Positions 18,488 to 26,880 of a stretch of DNA of 64,000 bases are shown one piece after another. This DNA comes from Blautia sp. MSJ-19 (GTDB lineage: Bacteria; Bacillota; Clostridia; Lachnospirales; Lachnospiraceae), in the NCBI RefSeq assembly GCF_018918125.1, contig NZ_JAHLQA010000034.1, positions 62,001 through 126,000 of the forward strand, in the 5' to 3' direction. The notes beneath the pieces are model-generated. The model did not search any database, was not told the DNA's origin, and saw only the letters and a program-made list of their open reading frames with translations. The stretch's first letter is position 1, and the number at the start of each line of letters is the position of its first letter. Made by a program: the position numbers and the translations under genes.

Positions 18488-18652
18488 TTAAACGATATGT
18501 GGCACATATTTGTTGAGCACAGACCACACAATTTCCCTGTCCCTTTGATCTGCCAGCTGATAGCAGGCAAGGAGGCGTTGGAGTTCCAGGACAAAAGCAT
18601 CTTTTTCTGGAATCAGTGGTGCTTGTGGCTGAATAGTGATCTTTTTATTCAT
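18488..18652 (-). CDS. Small prophage protein, unknown function (54 aa)
   Basis: AGGAGG is positioned 7 bases before ATG at 18652, and the frame runs 54 codons to TAA. The protein is soluble with a leucine-rich predicted helix (VLELQRLLACYQ) and ends VLNKYVPHIV. It lies between the repressor and the recombinase genes on the same strand, a place where small excision or lysogeny-control proteins occur. I do not recognise the family. Confidence 0.6.
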   Translation of the reverse strand: MNKKITIQPQAPLIPEKDAFVLELQRLLACYQLADQRDREIVWSVLNKYVPHIV

Positions 18653-18713
18653 AAGAAAACCTCCTGTTATTTGGTTTTGTTATTCCGATACCATTCAAAA
18701 TAGTCAGGAGATA

Positions 18714-19067
18714 TTATGCCCTCTTATCATCAGCGTATTTTTTTGGAGCAGCAACCATATGAGTACGCAGAAAATCCTTACAAAGTTGCTGGCGATCCTC
18801 TGGAATCTGAGATATGATGTCTCCCCATTCACTGCTCAACTCACAATTCTGAGTTTTGTTGGAATATGGAGCCTTACCTAATCCATAGACCAGCTCGTCT
18901 AAGCTGATCTGAAGATATTCTGCAATTTCCATGACAATATCCAAACGTGGAAATTTTCCTACTTTCCAACCGCCAGTATTGCCACTTGCCCTGCCTATCT
19001 CCGCTAAAACAGTGGTTATTGTGGTGCCTTCTCGCTCACAGGCAGCCTTAAAATTATCGTAGAACAT
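18714..19067 (-). CDS. CI-like HTH repressor of lysogeny
   Basis: The protein has 117 residues. The N-terminal part is an XRE-type helix-turn-helix region (FKAACEREGTTITTVLAEIG, then WKVGKFPRLDIVMEIAEYLQISLDEL). The C-terminal part is short and has no LexA-like protease motif, so this is not an SOS-cleavable repressor of the lambda type. AAGGAGG precedes the start at 19067. It is divergent from the Cro-like gene at 19240, with a promoter and inverted repeat between them, the classical lysogeny switch layout. Confidence 0.78.
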   Translation of the reverse strand: MFYDNFKAACEREGTTITTVLAEIGRASGNTGGWKVGKFPRLDIVMEIAEYLQISLDELVYGLGKAPYSNKTQNCELSSEWGDIISQIPEDRQQLCKDFLRTHMVAAPKKYADDKRA

Positions 19068-19092
19068 AGTACCTCCTTCATAAAAACTCAAT

Positions 19093-19138
19093 AAAATGAG
19101 CGAAAAGTATTGACCTGCTCATTTTTACGAGTTAATAT
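19093..19138 (+). promoter_or_regulatory. Early rightward promoter with inverted-repeat operator
   Basis: TTGACC (19110-19115) and TAATAT (19133-19138) are 17 bases apart, pointing to the early genes. A 9-base inverted repeat, AAAATGAGC (19093-19101) and GCTCATTTT (19117-19125), brackets and overlaps the -35 box and so is the best candidate operator for the repressor and Cro-like protein. The stretch 19139-19239 is A/T-rich, with two TTTTAAAG copies and no gene. Confidence 0.65.
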
Positions 19139-19239
19139 AACAAATGTAAGATGATTTTAAAGTTCATTTTAAAGATAAAATCAATCTTCATTATAAAGAA
19201 AAATGCAACAAAAGTAAAGAAAAGAAAGGAGCAAAACAT

Positions 19240-19449
19240 ATGGCGGAAAAGTTGTCTCCTTGGTGCAAGAAAGCCAAGATTGCCATGATTCAGAAAGATA
19301 TCGGAGTTTCTGATATGGCAGAGAAGCTCGGCAACAATCGCTCATACATTTCGTCAGTTTTAAATGGTCGTGTGGTGTCACCTCCTATCAGAAAAAGAAT
19401 AAGTGATTATTTGAATATTACTGATGATGATTCTTGCTCGGATGATTGA
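19240..19449 (+). CDS. Cro-like HTH protein
   Basis: The protein has 69 residues and is a single helix-turn-helix domain: KKAKIAMIQKDIGVSDMAEK, then GNNRSYISSVLNGR. AAAGGAG precedes the start. It is the first gene of the rightward early transcript, opposite the repressor, so it is probably the Cro-like antirepressor of the switch. The C-terminus is acidic. Confidence 0.75.
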   Translation: MAEKLSPWCKKAKIAMIQKDIGVSDMAEKLGNNRSYISSVLNGRVVSPPIRKRISDYLNITDDDSCSDD

Positions 19450-19487
19450 GCATGAACTCATTATAAAAGATGAGGGGTGAAAACAGA

Positions 19488-19976
19488 ATGGAGTTTGATT
19501 GTACGAAAGAGGGTAAGAACATTTATTTTGCCTGTAGAGAAAAAGCAGCAAAATACAATGATCTTCTAAACAGTAGAGAAAGAGCTGCTGAGTTGTTAGG
19601 AATCTCAACCTCAACTCTGGCAAATCATGAGTTGGGAGTAACCAAAAATGTACCACCAGATACAGTGGTGATGATGTCTGATCTGTACCGGACACCAGAG
19701 CTGCGGAGCTATTATTGCAAGTGCGAATGTCCGATAGGACGGAACCTGCCTCTGGCAACACAGGTGAGTGGTTTACAGGGTATCACTGTAAAAATTCTGA
19801 ACAGTTTGGATGAAGATGCGGTACGAACCATGAAAAAGCAACTGTTAAGTATTGCGGAAGATGGAGAAATTACAGCAGATGAGCAGGAAGAATTTGACGG
19901 AATAGTGAAAAAGTTAGAAGTTTTGGCAACAGCAATTTCGGAACTGCGAATGCTGGCCGAGAAATTTCAGAAGTAG
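19488..19976 (+). CDS. Phage HTH-containing regulatory protein
   Basis: The protein has 162 residues. It begins MEFDCTKEGKNIYFACREKA, then a helix-turn-helix (SRERAAELLGISTSTLANHE) and a second conserved part (YYCKCECPIGRNLP). The C-terminal half is helical and acidic. This arrangement is common near the start of early operons in Clostridia prophages; its exact role is not known to me. The start at 19488 has AGGGGTGA upstream; an ATG 18 bases earlier overlaps that site and is less likely. Confidence 0.65.
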   Translation: MEFDCTKEGKNIYFACREKAAKYNDLLNSRERAAELLGISTSTLANHELGVTKNVPPDTVVMMSDLYRTPELRSYYCKCECPIGRNLPLATQVSGLQGITVKILNSLDEDAVRTMKKQLLSIAEDGEITADEQEEFDGIVKKLEVLATAISELRMLAEKFQK

Positions 19977-19995
19977 ATGAAAGAGGCTGATACGA

Positions 19996-20148
19996 ATGGA
20001 ACTGAAAGAAAAGCTGAGACAGATTTTGAAGGAACGATACGGAATGGAGAACGATGCAGAGATTATAAAAGAGGCAGGAGCCTTGCAGGGTATTGATCTT
20101 GGCATATTTGTAAATCCGTATGAGAAAGATGAGGTAAAAAGTGCGTAG
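19996..20148 (+). CDS. Small phage protein, unknown function (50 aa)
   Basis: ATG at 19996 opens a 50-codon frame ending at TAG 20146-20148, overlapping the next gene's GTG start by 8 bases. The protein is charged and soluble (MELKEKLRQILKERYGMEND; ends VNPYEKDEVKSA). The tight coupling to its neighbours supports it as a real gene. The upstream GAGGCTGA is a moderate ribosome binding site. Confidence 0.55.
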   Translation: MELKEKLRQILKERYGMENDAEIIKEAGALQGIDLGIFVNPYEKDEVKSA

Positions 20149-20728
20149 GAGTACACGAAGAAAATTGAAAGTATATGCGGTAGATGCGGCAATGATACTT
20201 TTGGCAGCTCAGGTAACAGTCGTATTAAAGGCCGACAATAAAGCGGAAGCATCTACATACACAGCAATACAGACTGTTCAGGATGAATATACAGAAACTG
20301 TATCTGATACAGAAGTGTCAGAAAATGATACAGAGGATATTTTTATATCAGAAAGTGTACAGAGCTGGAACAATAAAGATTCTGATATCCTTTTGAGAAT
20401 TGCGATGGCAGAAGCAGAGGGAGAAGGAACCGAAGGAAAAGCTCTTGTAATGAAAGTAGTTTTGAACCGAGTTGCGAGCAGAGAATTTCCAAATAGCGTA
20501 GAGGACGTTGTATTTCAGTCGGGACAATTTGAACCGGTCTTAGATGATGGAAGATATTGGAATGTTGAACCGGATGCAGAATGCTACAAGGCTTTGTATA
20601 TGGTCCAGTGTGAAAACTGGGATGATACAGAGGGGGCGTTATATTTCAGCAGAACTGGTAGCTCGCCTTGGATGGAGAACAACACAGAATATCTTTTCAC
20701 TATGGGGAATCATTCTTTTTACAGATAG
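20141..20728 (+). CDS. SleB/CwlJ-type cell wall hydrolase with N-terminal anchor
   Basis: The protein has 195 residues and a GTG start inside the end of the preceding gene. An N-terminal hydrophobic stretch (AVDAAMILLAAQVTVVL, residues about 13-29) suggests a signal or anchor. From about residue 83 it matches the Hydrolase_2 domain: RIAMAEAEGEGTEGKALVMK, VVLNRVASREFPN, FEPVLDDGRYW, ALYFSRT. Family members cut peptidoglycan, mostly in spore cortex lysis. Its place in the early operon, far from holin and endolysin, is odd and suggests a role other than release from the cell. Confidence 0.8.
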   Translation: MRRSTRRKLKVYAVDAAMILLAAQVTVVLKADNKAEASTYTAIQTVQDEYTETVSDTEVSENDTEDIFISESVQSWNNKDSDILLRIAMAEAEGEGTEGKALVMKVVLNRVASREFPNSVEDVVFQSGQFEPVLDDGRYWNVEPDAECYKALYMVQCENWDDTEGALYFSRTGSSPWMENNTEYLFTMGNHSFYR

Positions 20729-20737
20729 GAGGCAAGA

Positions 20738-20947
20738 ATGCTGGAACGATGGATTGTGAAACATTGGATTGCATTAAGCGTGGGCTGCTTGTTAATGGCA
20801 GCAGCAGTGCGGATAACATATGCTCAGCGCGGATATGCAGCAATCGGCGGTGAATGGGCAATCATTCCGATTGTGTTCCTGATCGAATGGTTTATTAAAA
20901 CCAGACGCAGGGAGGCACGAAGAAAATGCAGGAATACGAGAGCATAA
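20738..20947 (+). CDS. Small membrane protein, unknown function
   Basis: The protein has 69 residues and two predicted membrane segments (WIALSVGCLLMAAAVRI and WAIIPIVFLIEWFI) followed by a strongly basic tail. AGGAGG lies 7 bases before the start. It follows the SleB-like gene by 9 bases and overlaps the next gene by 22 bases. The two could form a small envelope module, but no function is known. Confidence 0.6.
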   Translation: MLERWIVKHWIALSVGCLLMAAAVRITYAQRGYAAIGGEWAIIPIVFLIEWFIKTRRREARRKCRNTRA

Positions 20948-21144
20948 AACAGCAATTAGAGAAAGACGGTTGCAAAATATCAAATGCAGAGTTTTCCTGT
21001 TTGGCGGAATATGCCAAAAGGAAAGCAAAGATTGCAGGAAAAGATGAAAGCTACATTCCAATATTACTTCCGGATATGGTAAAAGAATACTTTTTCCGAA
21101 TGGGAGTGAATTTGGAAACCATGTCAAAAATGATGAAGAAATAA
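20926..21144 (+). CDS. Small phage protein, unknown function (72 aa)
   Basis: This 72-residue soluble protein begins MQEYESIKQQLEKDGCKISN and is mostly helical and lysine-rich, ending MSKMMKK. GGGAGG precedes the start, which lies inside the end of the previous gene. It is followed 20 bases later by the recombination module. I do not recognise the family. Confidence 0.55.
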   Translation: MQEYESIKQQLEKDGCKISNAEFSCLAEYAKRKAKIAGKDESYIPILLPDMVKEYFFRMGVNLETMSKMMKK

Positions 21145-21164
21145 TAACAAGGAGGCATAACACA

Positions 21165-22049
21165 ATGAATGAAGTTCAGGTTAATTCACAGGGAAATGTC
21201 CAGTCGGTAGATTTTACCAGTCAGGAGCCGATGCAGCAGCAGAGATCGTCTCAAACAGAAATGATGGTAACCAGACAGGCACAGGAGGTACAGGTCGCAA
21301 TGCTGGCAGCAAAGAGATTTCCACGTGATCAGGTTGTAGCATATAACAATATCTTGAGAGCGTGCCAGAGAAGAAAGCTGGCAGAGAATTCCATGTATGA
21401 GTTTCCAAGAGGAAACGAAAAGATTACTGGTCCATCCATTAGACTCGCAGAAGCCATTGCTCAGAATTGGGGCAACATTGATTTTGGTTTTATGGAGCTG
21501 GAACAGAGAAATGGAGCCAGTCAGGTTATGGCGTATGCGTGGGATCTTGAAACCAATTCCAGACAGACAAAATTATTCAGTGTACCACATATCAGACATA
21601 CCAGAAAGGGCGATTATCCGCTTACAGACCCAAGAGATATTTACGAAGCAGTAGCGAACCAGGCAGCACGAAGGGTAAGGGCTTGCATTCTTGGAATTAT
21701 CCCAAGTGATGTTGTAGAAGCAGCAGTGGATAGATGCAACAAAACATTGAGAGAAGGATATGAGGAGCCTTTAGTGGATCGTGTCAGAAAGATGGCAGAA
21801 GTATTTGAAAAGGAATTTTCCGTAAATATCTCAATGATTGAAAAATATCTGGGGTGTAAGAGCGATACTTTCTCAGAAAATGATTTTGTAAGATTGAAAA
21901 AGGTTTATCGTGCCTTACGCGATGGAATGGCAAAGAGAGAAGACTACTTCGAGATTGGATTACCGGTAACTGATAACAGTGAGATCAGCGATCCATTCAG
22001 TGGAGGAGAAAAGAAACAGGAGGCCAGCAAAGAGGGTGACAAGAAATGA
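21165..22049 (+). CDS. Phage recombination-module protein (RecT-neighbourhood family)
   Basis: The protein has 294 residues. Its core matches a widespread phage family: AAKRFPRDQVVAYNNIL, ACQRRKLAENSMYEFPRG, ITGPSIRLAEAIAQNWGN, then LTDPRDIYEAVANQAARRVR. These proteins are regularly encoded next to a RecE-like nuclease, as here, and I infer a role in homologous recombination or replication as a single-strand annealing partner. No catalytic motif is visible. AAGGAGG precedes the start. The stop overlaps the nuclease start (ATGA), indicating translational coupling. Confidence 0.65.
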   Translation: MNEVQVNSQGNVQSVDFTSQEPMQQQRSSQTEMMVTRQAQEVQVAMLAAKRFPRDQVVAYNNILRACQRRKLAENSMYEFPRGNEKITGPSIRLAEAIAQNWGNIDFGFMELEQRNGASQVMAYAWDLETNSRQTKLFSVPHIRHTRKGDYPLTDPRDIYEAVANQAARRVRACILGIIPSDVVEAAVDRCNKTLREGYEEPLVDRVRKMAEVFEKEFSVNISMIEKYLGCKSDTFSENDFVRLKKVYRALRDGMAKREDYFEIGLPVTDNSEISDPFSGGEKKQEASKEGDKK

Positions 22050-22783
22050 TTTTGAATAATGAAAATTATTACAGCCCAGAGGCAAATCAGGAATACATGA
22101 GCGTATCACAGTACAAAGCATTTATGAATTGTGAGGCAGCGGCTATGGCCAGTATCACCGGAAAATATGAAAGGCCAACAACCAGGGCGTTATTGGTAGG
22201 CTCATTTGTAGACAGATACTTTGAAGGCACACTTGATGAGTTCTTGAAAGAGAATCCAGCCCTTTACACAAGAAAACATGAACTGAGAGCAGAGTTCAAA
22301 CGAGCAAACCAGATCATCGAAGCTGTGAAAACGGATCCGAAATTCATGGATGCCATGAGTGGAGAAAAACAGCGGATTTTCACCTTTGAATTATTCGGCG
22401 TGAAGTGGAAAGCAAAGCTGGACAGCTATAATCCAGGAAAAGCAATCACAGACTTAAAGGTTGTGGCGAAAATGGACAAGTTGCCTATGTGGAGATATGA
22501 CATTCAGGGTGCTGTTTATCAGAAAGGTGTGGAAATTGTCACAGGTGAAAAATTACCGTTTTATCTTGCTGTAGTAACAAAAGAGAGGGTAATGGATAGA
22601 GACATCTGGCAGATACCGCAGTCTACCCTTGATATGGCATTGCGACAGGTCGAGGAAAACATTGGAAGATATGCAGATATTAAAGCTGGTTTGTTGGAGC
22701 CTGTTCATTGCGGTAGATGTGATTATTGCAAGAGCATAAAGCAGGCTGCTGTAAGAAATTACAATGAATTGTTGGAGGTATAA
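22046..22783 (+). CDS. PD-(D/E)XK nuclease (RecE/RecB-like)
   Basis: The protein has 245 residues. The nuclease motifs are visible in order: LLVGSFVDRYFEG, then KWKAKLDSYNPGKAITDLKVV, which supplies the D...(D/E)XK residues. A C-terminal CGRCDYC cluster could bind a metal or iron-sulphur centre together with an upstream cysteine. It probably resects DNA ends for the recombination protein encoded just before it. It overlaps that gene by 4 bases and the HerA-like gene follows at once. Confidence 0.82.
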   Translation: MILNNENYYSPEANQEYMSVSQYKAFMNCEAAAMASITGKYERPTTRALLVGSFVDRYFEGTLDEFLKENPALYTRKHELRAEFKRANQIIEAVKTDPKFMDAMSGEKQRIFTFELFGVKWKAKLDSYNPGKAITDLKVVAKMDKLPMWRYDIQGAVYQKGVEIVTGEKLPFYLAVVTKERVMDRDIWQIPQSTLDMALRQVEENIGRYADIKAGLLEPVHCGRCDYCKSIKQAAVRNYNELLEV

Positions 22784-22787
22784 GGGC

Positions 22788-24347
22788 ATGAAACTTGTAA
22801 AAATTTTAAGTGATAAAGTTCAAATCAGGTCCGACTACAAAGAATTTGACGATGTACGAATCAATGATCTGATTGCTGTATCGGATGGAGATGTGGAACT
22901 GGTTACTATGGTAAATACATTGACTGATATTGATACAGAGGATGAGGAGGAAATCGGAGAAAACGATTATATTTTAGAACATAGCAGTGCAAAGATGCTG
23001 GAATGCTCCATTATCGGAACCGTAAAAGACGGAACATTCCAGAAGGCAATAGACAAATATCCAACCATGAAAGTAAGTGCACATCGAATCTCCAAAGAAG
23101 AATTTGCTTCTATGCTGAGTGGGTATACAGAGGGATTTTGCATCGGAGAATATACAGCATATGAGTTCCCAGCATTTGTTGATGGAAACAAATTCTTCCA
23201 GAGGCACGCTTGTATTGTTGGAAATACCGGTGCAGGAAAGTCCGAGACAGTGGCAAAAATTTTGGAGCAGACAAGCAAATTACCTGGGGCAAATGTGATC
23301 GTATTTGACATTCATGGTGAATATAAAGAACTGTCGTATGCTAGAAATATTCAGATCGGTGGAGACAGACCATTCCCTATATGGATGTTTGGCTTTGCAG
23401 ATATGATCTCCAATATCTTAAAAATCAAAGAGGAATCGGCAACCGTAGCAATGACAGCTCTCCGGAAGTGCTACTACAATGTATGCCCGAAAGGGAAAGA
23501 AAACAGACCGGTATATTTCAACTATGTAGAGTTTGTTAAATTGATGAAATTTCTTGATGAGGAAATGGTCGGAACCGGAGAGGTTTATAAATCGGGAGCA
23601 CAGGCTGGAAAAGAGAAAATTGTAAAAGGCGATTACAATGGAAAGCTCACCAACATTGTAAATCTTCTTGTTGATAAGGCAAGAGACAGCAAATATCAGT
23701 TCTTATTTGAGGATATGCCGCAGCAATATTTATATGATTTTATGAAAGATGTGCTGAACAATGATGTTCCGATAAAGAACATTGATCTGTCAGAGGTACC
23801 GCACGATGTTGCTATTCCGATTATTGGAGTAATTACGAAATTGGTATACGAGATTCAGAGAACATACAAGAGCAAAGACGTAAATCCGGTCACCTTGGTA
23901 TGCGATGAGGCTCATGTGTATATTCCAAATGACTTCTCATTATCTGCCTCTCAGCGGCGTATGGTAGAGATATTCGAGAATATTGCAAAGGAAGGTAGAA
24001 AGTTCGGGGTGACATTATTTCCTGCAAGCCAGAGGCCATCAGAGCTTAACAAGACAATCATGGCTCAGTGCGCGAACTTCATTGTTGGAAAAATGAATAA
24101 CGAAAATGATAAGGCTATGATTAAAGGAATGATGCCAGAAGGAAGCGAAAGCGTGATTGATGAAACGTCAATGTTTTCGCCAGGTGATGTATTTGTAATC
24201 GGAGATGCAGTGCCGATCCCATTGAAAATTCATGTTGCGCTTGCAGAAGAAAGACCACAGTCCAGAACGATTGCTTTTTGGGACAGATGGAAAAATACAG
24301 GAACGATTGATGTTACCGATGCAACCACAAAATATATTACCGGATGA
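22788..24347 (+). CDS. HerA-like (DUF87) hexameric ATPase
   Basis: The protein has 519 residues. An N-terminal beta-barrel-like region is followed by Walker A GNTGAGKSE at about residue 145, NVIVFDIHGEYKEL (HerA/FtsK-like) and Walker B TLVCDEAHVYI, then an arginine-rich segment FPASQRPSELNKT. HerA proteins form hexameric rings that pump DNA, normally with the nuclease NurA for end resection. Here the neighbouring PD-(D/E)XK nuclease may take that place. The start at 22788 follows GGAGG by 9 bases. HerA-like ATPases are also found in defence systems (HerA-Sir2), but no such partner is present. Confidence 0.82.
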   Translation: MKLVKILSDKVQIRSDYKEFDDVRINDLIAVSDGDVELVTMVNTLTDIDTEDEEEIGENDYILEHSSAKMLECSIIGTVKDGTFQKAIDKYPTMKVSAHRISKEEFASMLSGYTEGFCIGEYTAYEFPAFVDGNKFFQRHACIVGNTGAGKSETVAKILEQTSKLPGANVIVFDIHGEYKELSYARNIQIGGDRPFPIWMFGFADMISNILKIKEESATVAMTALRKCYYNVCPKGKENRPVYFNYVEFVKLMKFLDEEMVGTGEVYKSGAQAGKEKIVKGDYNGKLTNIVNLLVDKARDSKYQFLFEDMPQQYLYDFMKDVLNNDVPIKNIDLSEVPHDVAIPIIGVITKLVYEIQRTYKSKDVNPVTLVCDEAHVYIPNDFSLSASQRRMVEIFENIAKEGRKFGVTLFPASQRPSELNKTIMAQCANFIVGKMNNENDKAMIKGMMPEGSESVIDETSMFSPGDVFVIGDAVPIPLKIHVALAEERPQSRTIAFWDRWKNTGTIDVTDATTKYITG

Positions 24348-24357
24348 GGTGATAAGG

Positions 24358-24816
24358 ATGAGACTGATACGTTGTAGAAAATGCGGAGCAGCTCTTGTAA
24401 CGGAAGATGCACTTATCGAAAGAATGAATGATACGATACATGAACTGAATGAAAAGGCTAGGCATTCAAAAAATGGGAAGGTAGCGAAATCATATCTTGC
24501 AGAGGCAGCGAGCGTTACAAAGATGATGAAAGGTATTCTCCATAATACAGCACAGATGGAAGCCAGAAAAAGCGGAAGCAGTTACGAGTTGTCTGAGATC
24601 GTTCACTATATCAGAGAAAATGACCTTATTTCTGATGAAAAACTGGACGAGTTAAGAAAAACTGCAAGGGAAAGAGCGAAAATCCGTAACGAAGAGAATC
24701 AAAAAGAAATTGACAGGATATATGGCAAATATAAAGGGGGATATATTCCAAGTAACAATACAAAATCTGATAAAACAGCAGAAAAAGCCATAAAGAATGC
24801 CGGGAAGAAAGGGTGA
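24358..24816 (+). CDS. Phage protein with N-terminal CxxC motif, unknown function
   Basis: The protein has 152 residues, starting MRLIRCRKCGAALVTED, with one CxxC pair that may bind zinc with another subunit. The remainder is helical and charged. GATAAGG precedes the start at 24358. It lies 10 bases after the HerA-like gene and 6 before the replication initiator, so it belongs to the replication/recombination block. No specific function is recognised. Confidence 0.6.
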   Translation: MRLIRCRKCGAALVTEDALIERMNDTIHELNEKARHSKNGKVAKSYLAEAASVTKMMKGILHNTAQMEARKSGSSYELSEIVHYIRENDLISDEKLDELRKTARERAKIRNEENQKEIDRIYGKYKGGYIPSNNTKSDKTAEKAIKNAGKKG

Positions 24817-24822
24817 CAAAGG

Positions 24823-25560
24823 ATGGCACAGAAAAGAATGTTTACAATGAAGATAGTCGACAGCGATGCGTTTCTGGATATGCCAATGTCAGCCCAGTGT
24901 CTGTATTTTCATTTGAATATGAGGGCTGACGATGATGGATTTATAGGGAATCCAAAAAGAATCATGCGTACAGTAGGTGCCAGGGATGATGATATGCGGA
25001 TCCTGATATCCAAGAGATTTGTCCTGACATTTGATAATGGCGTGATTGTCATAAAACATTGGAGGATGCATAACTGCATTTCTCAGAACCGGTATCATGA
25101 AACTCAGTATACAGACGAAAAAAGAACGTTGCTTCTCAAAGATAATAAATCATATTCAACTACTCATGGGGTGCCTATGGATGATTCCAAAATGGTAGAG
25201 GCACAGGCTGGTACACCTGTGGCATTGGAAGATCGGGAGATGAACGTAGGAAAGCCAAAGAGAAATGACTACCCGGATGATTTTGAGGCGTTCTGGGCTG
25301 AATATCCCAAAAAAGCAGACAAAGGAATGGCATACAAGAAATATCAGGCTCGCATAAAGAGTGGATTTACACCAGAAGAATTGAGACTTGCAGCCAGAAA
25401 TTACCGGATGGAATGTGAGAGAAGGCACACTGATTCTCAATATATCAAGCATGCCAAAACATTCCTGGGGGATGCGACACCATTTATGGATTACATAGAA
25501 AAAGAGAAGCCGCAGGAACCGAATTCAAATGGCAGTGCAGATTTTGATAAATACTTATAA
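24823..25560 (+). CDS. Phage replication initiator / replisome organiser
   Basis: The protein has 245 residues. The N-terminal domain (MAQKRMFTMKIVDSDAFLDM, AQCLYFHLNMRADDDGFIGN) is the phage replisome-organiser winged-helix domain. The C-terminal part (DDFEAFWAEYPKKADKGMAY) is the domain often fused to it. It would bind the phage origin and recruit the DnaC-like loader encoded next. The origin probably lies within or near this gene, but I see no clear iterons. Confidence 0.8.
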   Translation: MAQKRMFTMKIVDSDAFLDMPMSAQCLYFHLNMRADDDGFIGNPKRIMRTVGARDDDMRILISKRFVLTFDNGVIVIKHWRMHNCISQNRYHETQYTDEKRTLLLKDNKSYSTTHGVPMDDSKMVEAQAGTPVALEDREMNVGKPKRNDYPDDFEAFWAEYPKKADKGMAYKKYQARIKSGFTPEELRLAARNYRMECERRHTDSQYIKHAKTFLGDATPFMDYIEKEKPQEPNSNGSADFDKYL

Positions 25561-25575
25561 GGAGGTGGCGAGATT

Positions 25576-26430
25576 ATGGATGCAGCACAGTTTCTTCCTA
25601 CAGAACCTTCACCGGAGGTTGCTCAGATTCATGAAGGAGATTACAAAGACGCTGACGGCTTATGGCATTGCGGAGTATGTGGAAAGGCAAGACAGAAAAA
25701 AATAGACAGTCCGTATTTCCATAAAACAGTATGGTGCATTTGCGATTGCAGGGAAAAGGAATTGGAGGAGCAGAGAAGGAAAGAGGAATACGAGGAAGAA
25801 ATGCATCGTGTCCAGAGATTAAAAGATGCTTCTATGATGGCAAGTAAATTTCGAGATGCAGAGTTTTCGGTATACCAGAAAAGAAAGGAAAACCAGAGAG
25901 CATATGATGTATCGAGAAAATATGTAGCTCAGTTCAGACAGATGATTACAGAGGGAAACCCAAAAACCGGAGAAAGAAACATAGGACTTGTATTTTATGG
26001 TCCATGTGGAACCGGAAAGAGTTTTACAGCAGCTTGTATTGCAAATGAACTGATGGAGCAGAACATATCTGTGGTAATGACATCGTTTGTGAAGATATTA
26101 CAGGACATTCAGGGACAGGATGAGGCGGCATACATTGGAATGTTGAATGCGTGCAGTTTACTTATCATTGATGATCTGGGGGCAGAGAGAAACACAGATT
26201 ATGCACTGGAAAAAGTTTACAACGTCATAGATAGCAGGGTAAGGGCTGATAAACCTATGATTCTGACTACGAACCTTACATTTGATGAAATGATGAGAAA
26301 TCCGGACATCCGTTATCGGAGAATTTACGACAGAATTTTTGAACACTGCTTTCCGGTGGAGATTCCTGGAAAATCATTCAGAATCATAAAGGCAGCACAG
26401 CGGCAGAAGGAACTTGCTGATTATTTTTAA
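25576..26430 (+). CDS. DnaC/DnaI-like helicase loader ATPase
   Basis: The protein has 284 residues. A zinc-finger-like N-terminus (WHCGVCGKARQ ... WCICDC) precedes a coiled coil, then an AAA+ ATPase with Walker A YGPCGTGKSFTAA at about residue 138, Walker B LLIIDDLGAER and sensor TTNLTFDEM. It loads the host replicative helicase at the phage origin. AAGGAGG precedes the start, and it follows the initiator gene by 15 bases. Confidence 0.9.
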   Translation: MDAAQFLPTEPSPEVAQIHEGDYKDADGLWHCGVCGKARQKKIDSPYFHKTVWCICDCREKELEEQRRKEEYEEEMHRVQRLKDASMMASKFRDAEFSVYQKRKENQRAYDVSRKYVAQFRQMITEGNPKTGERNIGLVFYGPCGTGKSFTAACIANELMEQNISVVMTSFVKILQDIQGQDEAAYIGMLNACSLLIIDDLGAERNTDYALEKVYNVIDSRVRADKPMILTTNLTFDEMMRNPDIRYRRIYDRIFEHCFPVEIPGKSFRIIKAAQRQKELADYF

Positions 26431-26449
26431 ATGATGGGAGAAAGAAAAA

Positions 26450-26863
26450 ATGGAAATGAGTGCAACACAGAAAGTAGGACAGGAGATTAAAAAAGTCAGA
26501 TATCGCATGGGATTGACACAGAAAGCATTAGGAAAACTTATTGGAAAGAGCGAGAGTCAGATTGGAGCATACGAGAACGCATCTGCAAGTATTACACTGG
26601 ATGTTCTCTTCAAAATTGCTGAGGTTACCAAAATCAAACCAGAAGAACTGATTACTGGTCCTGCAAAGAAAGAGGTAAAAACAGGATGGGATGCAGAACT
26701 CAGAATTTATGGTCTGGAAGATCGAAAAACGGTTATGACAATCCTGGCTGTGAATGGTTACGATGTAGGGCAGCACAAAAAGCAGGTGACGCCCACTGGA
26801 AAGGCAGTTGCATATTATGTACATGCCACTGACCGGAAAGAGAATGCGGACACCTCAAAATGA
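26450..26863 (+). CDS. XRE-family HTH regulator
   Basis: The protein has 137 residues. The N-terminal XRE domain is VGQEIKKVRYRMGLTQKALG, then GKSESQIGAYENASASI and LDVLFKIAEVTKI. The C-terminal 60 residues are of unknown type. It is encoded within the replication block and may control early transcription. The final ATGA overlaps a possible upstream start of the next gene. Confidence 0.75.
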   Translation: MEMSATQKVGQEIKKVRYRMGLTQKALGKLIGKSESQIGAYENASASITLDVLFKIAEVTKIKPEELITGPAKKEVKTGWDAELRIYGLEDRKTVMTILAVNGYDVGQHKKQVTPTGKAVAYYVHATDRKENADTSK

Positions 26864-26880
26864 TGAGGAATCGAAGAAAT

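Noticed and set aside
22788..24347. HerA-like ATPase as part of a HerA-Sir2 or similar defence system
   Set aside because: No Sir2, DUF4297 or other effector is encoded nearby, and the neighbours are recombination and replication genes.
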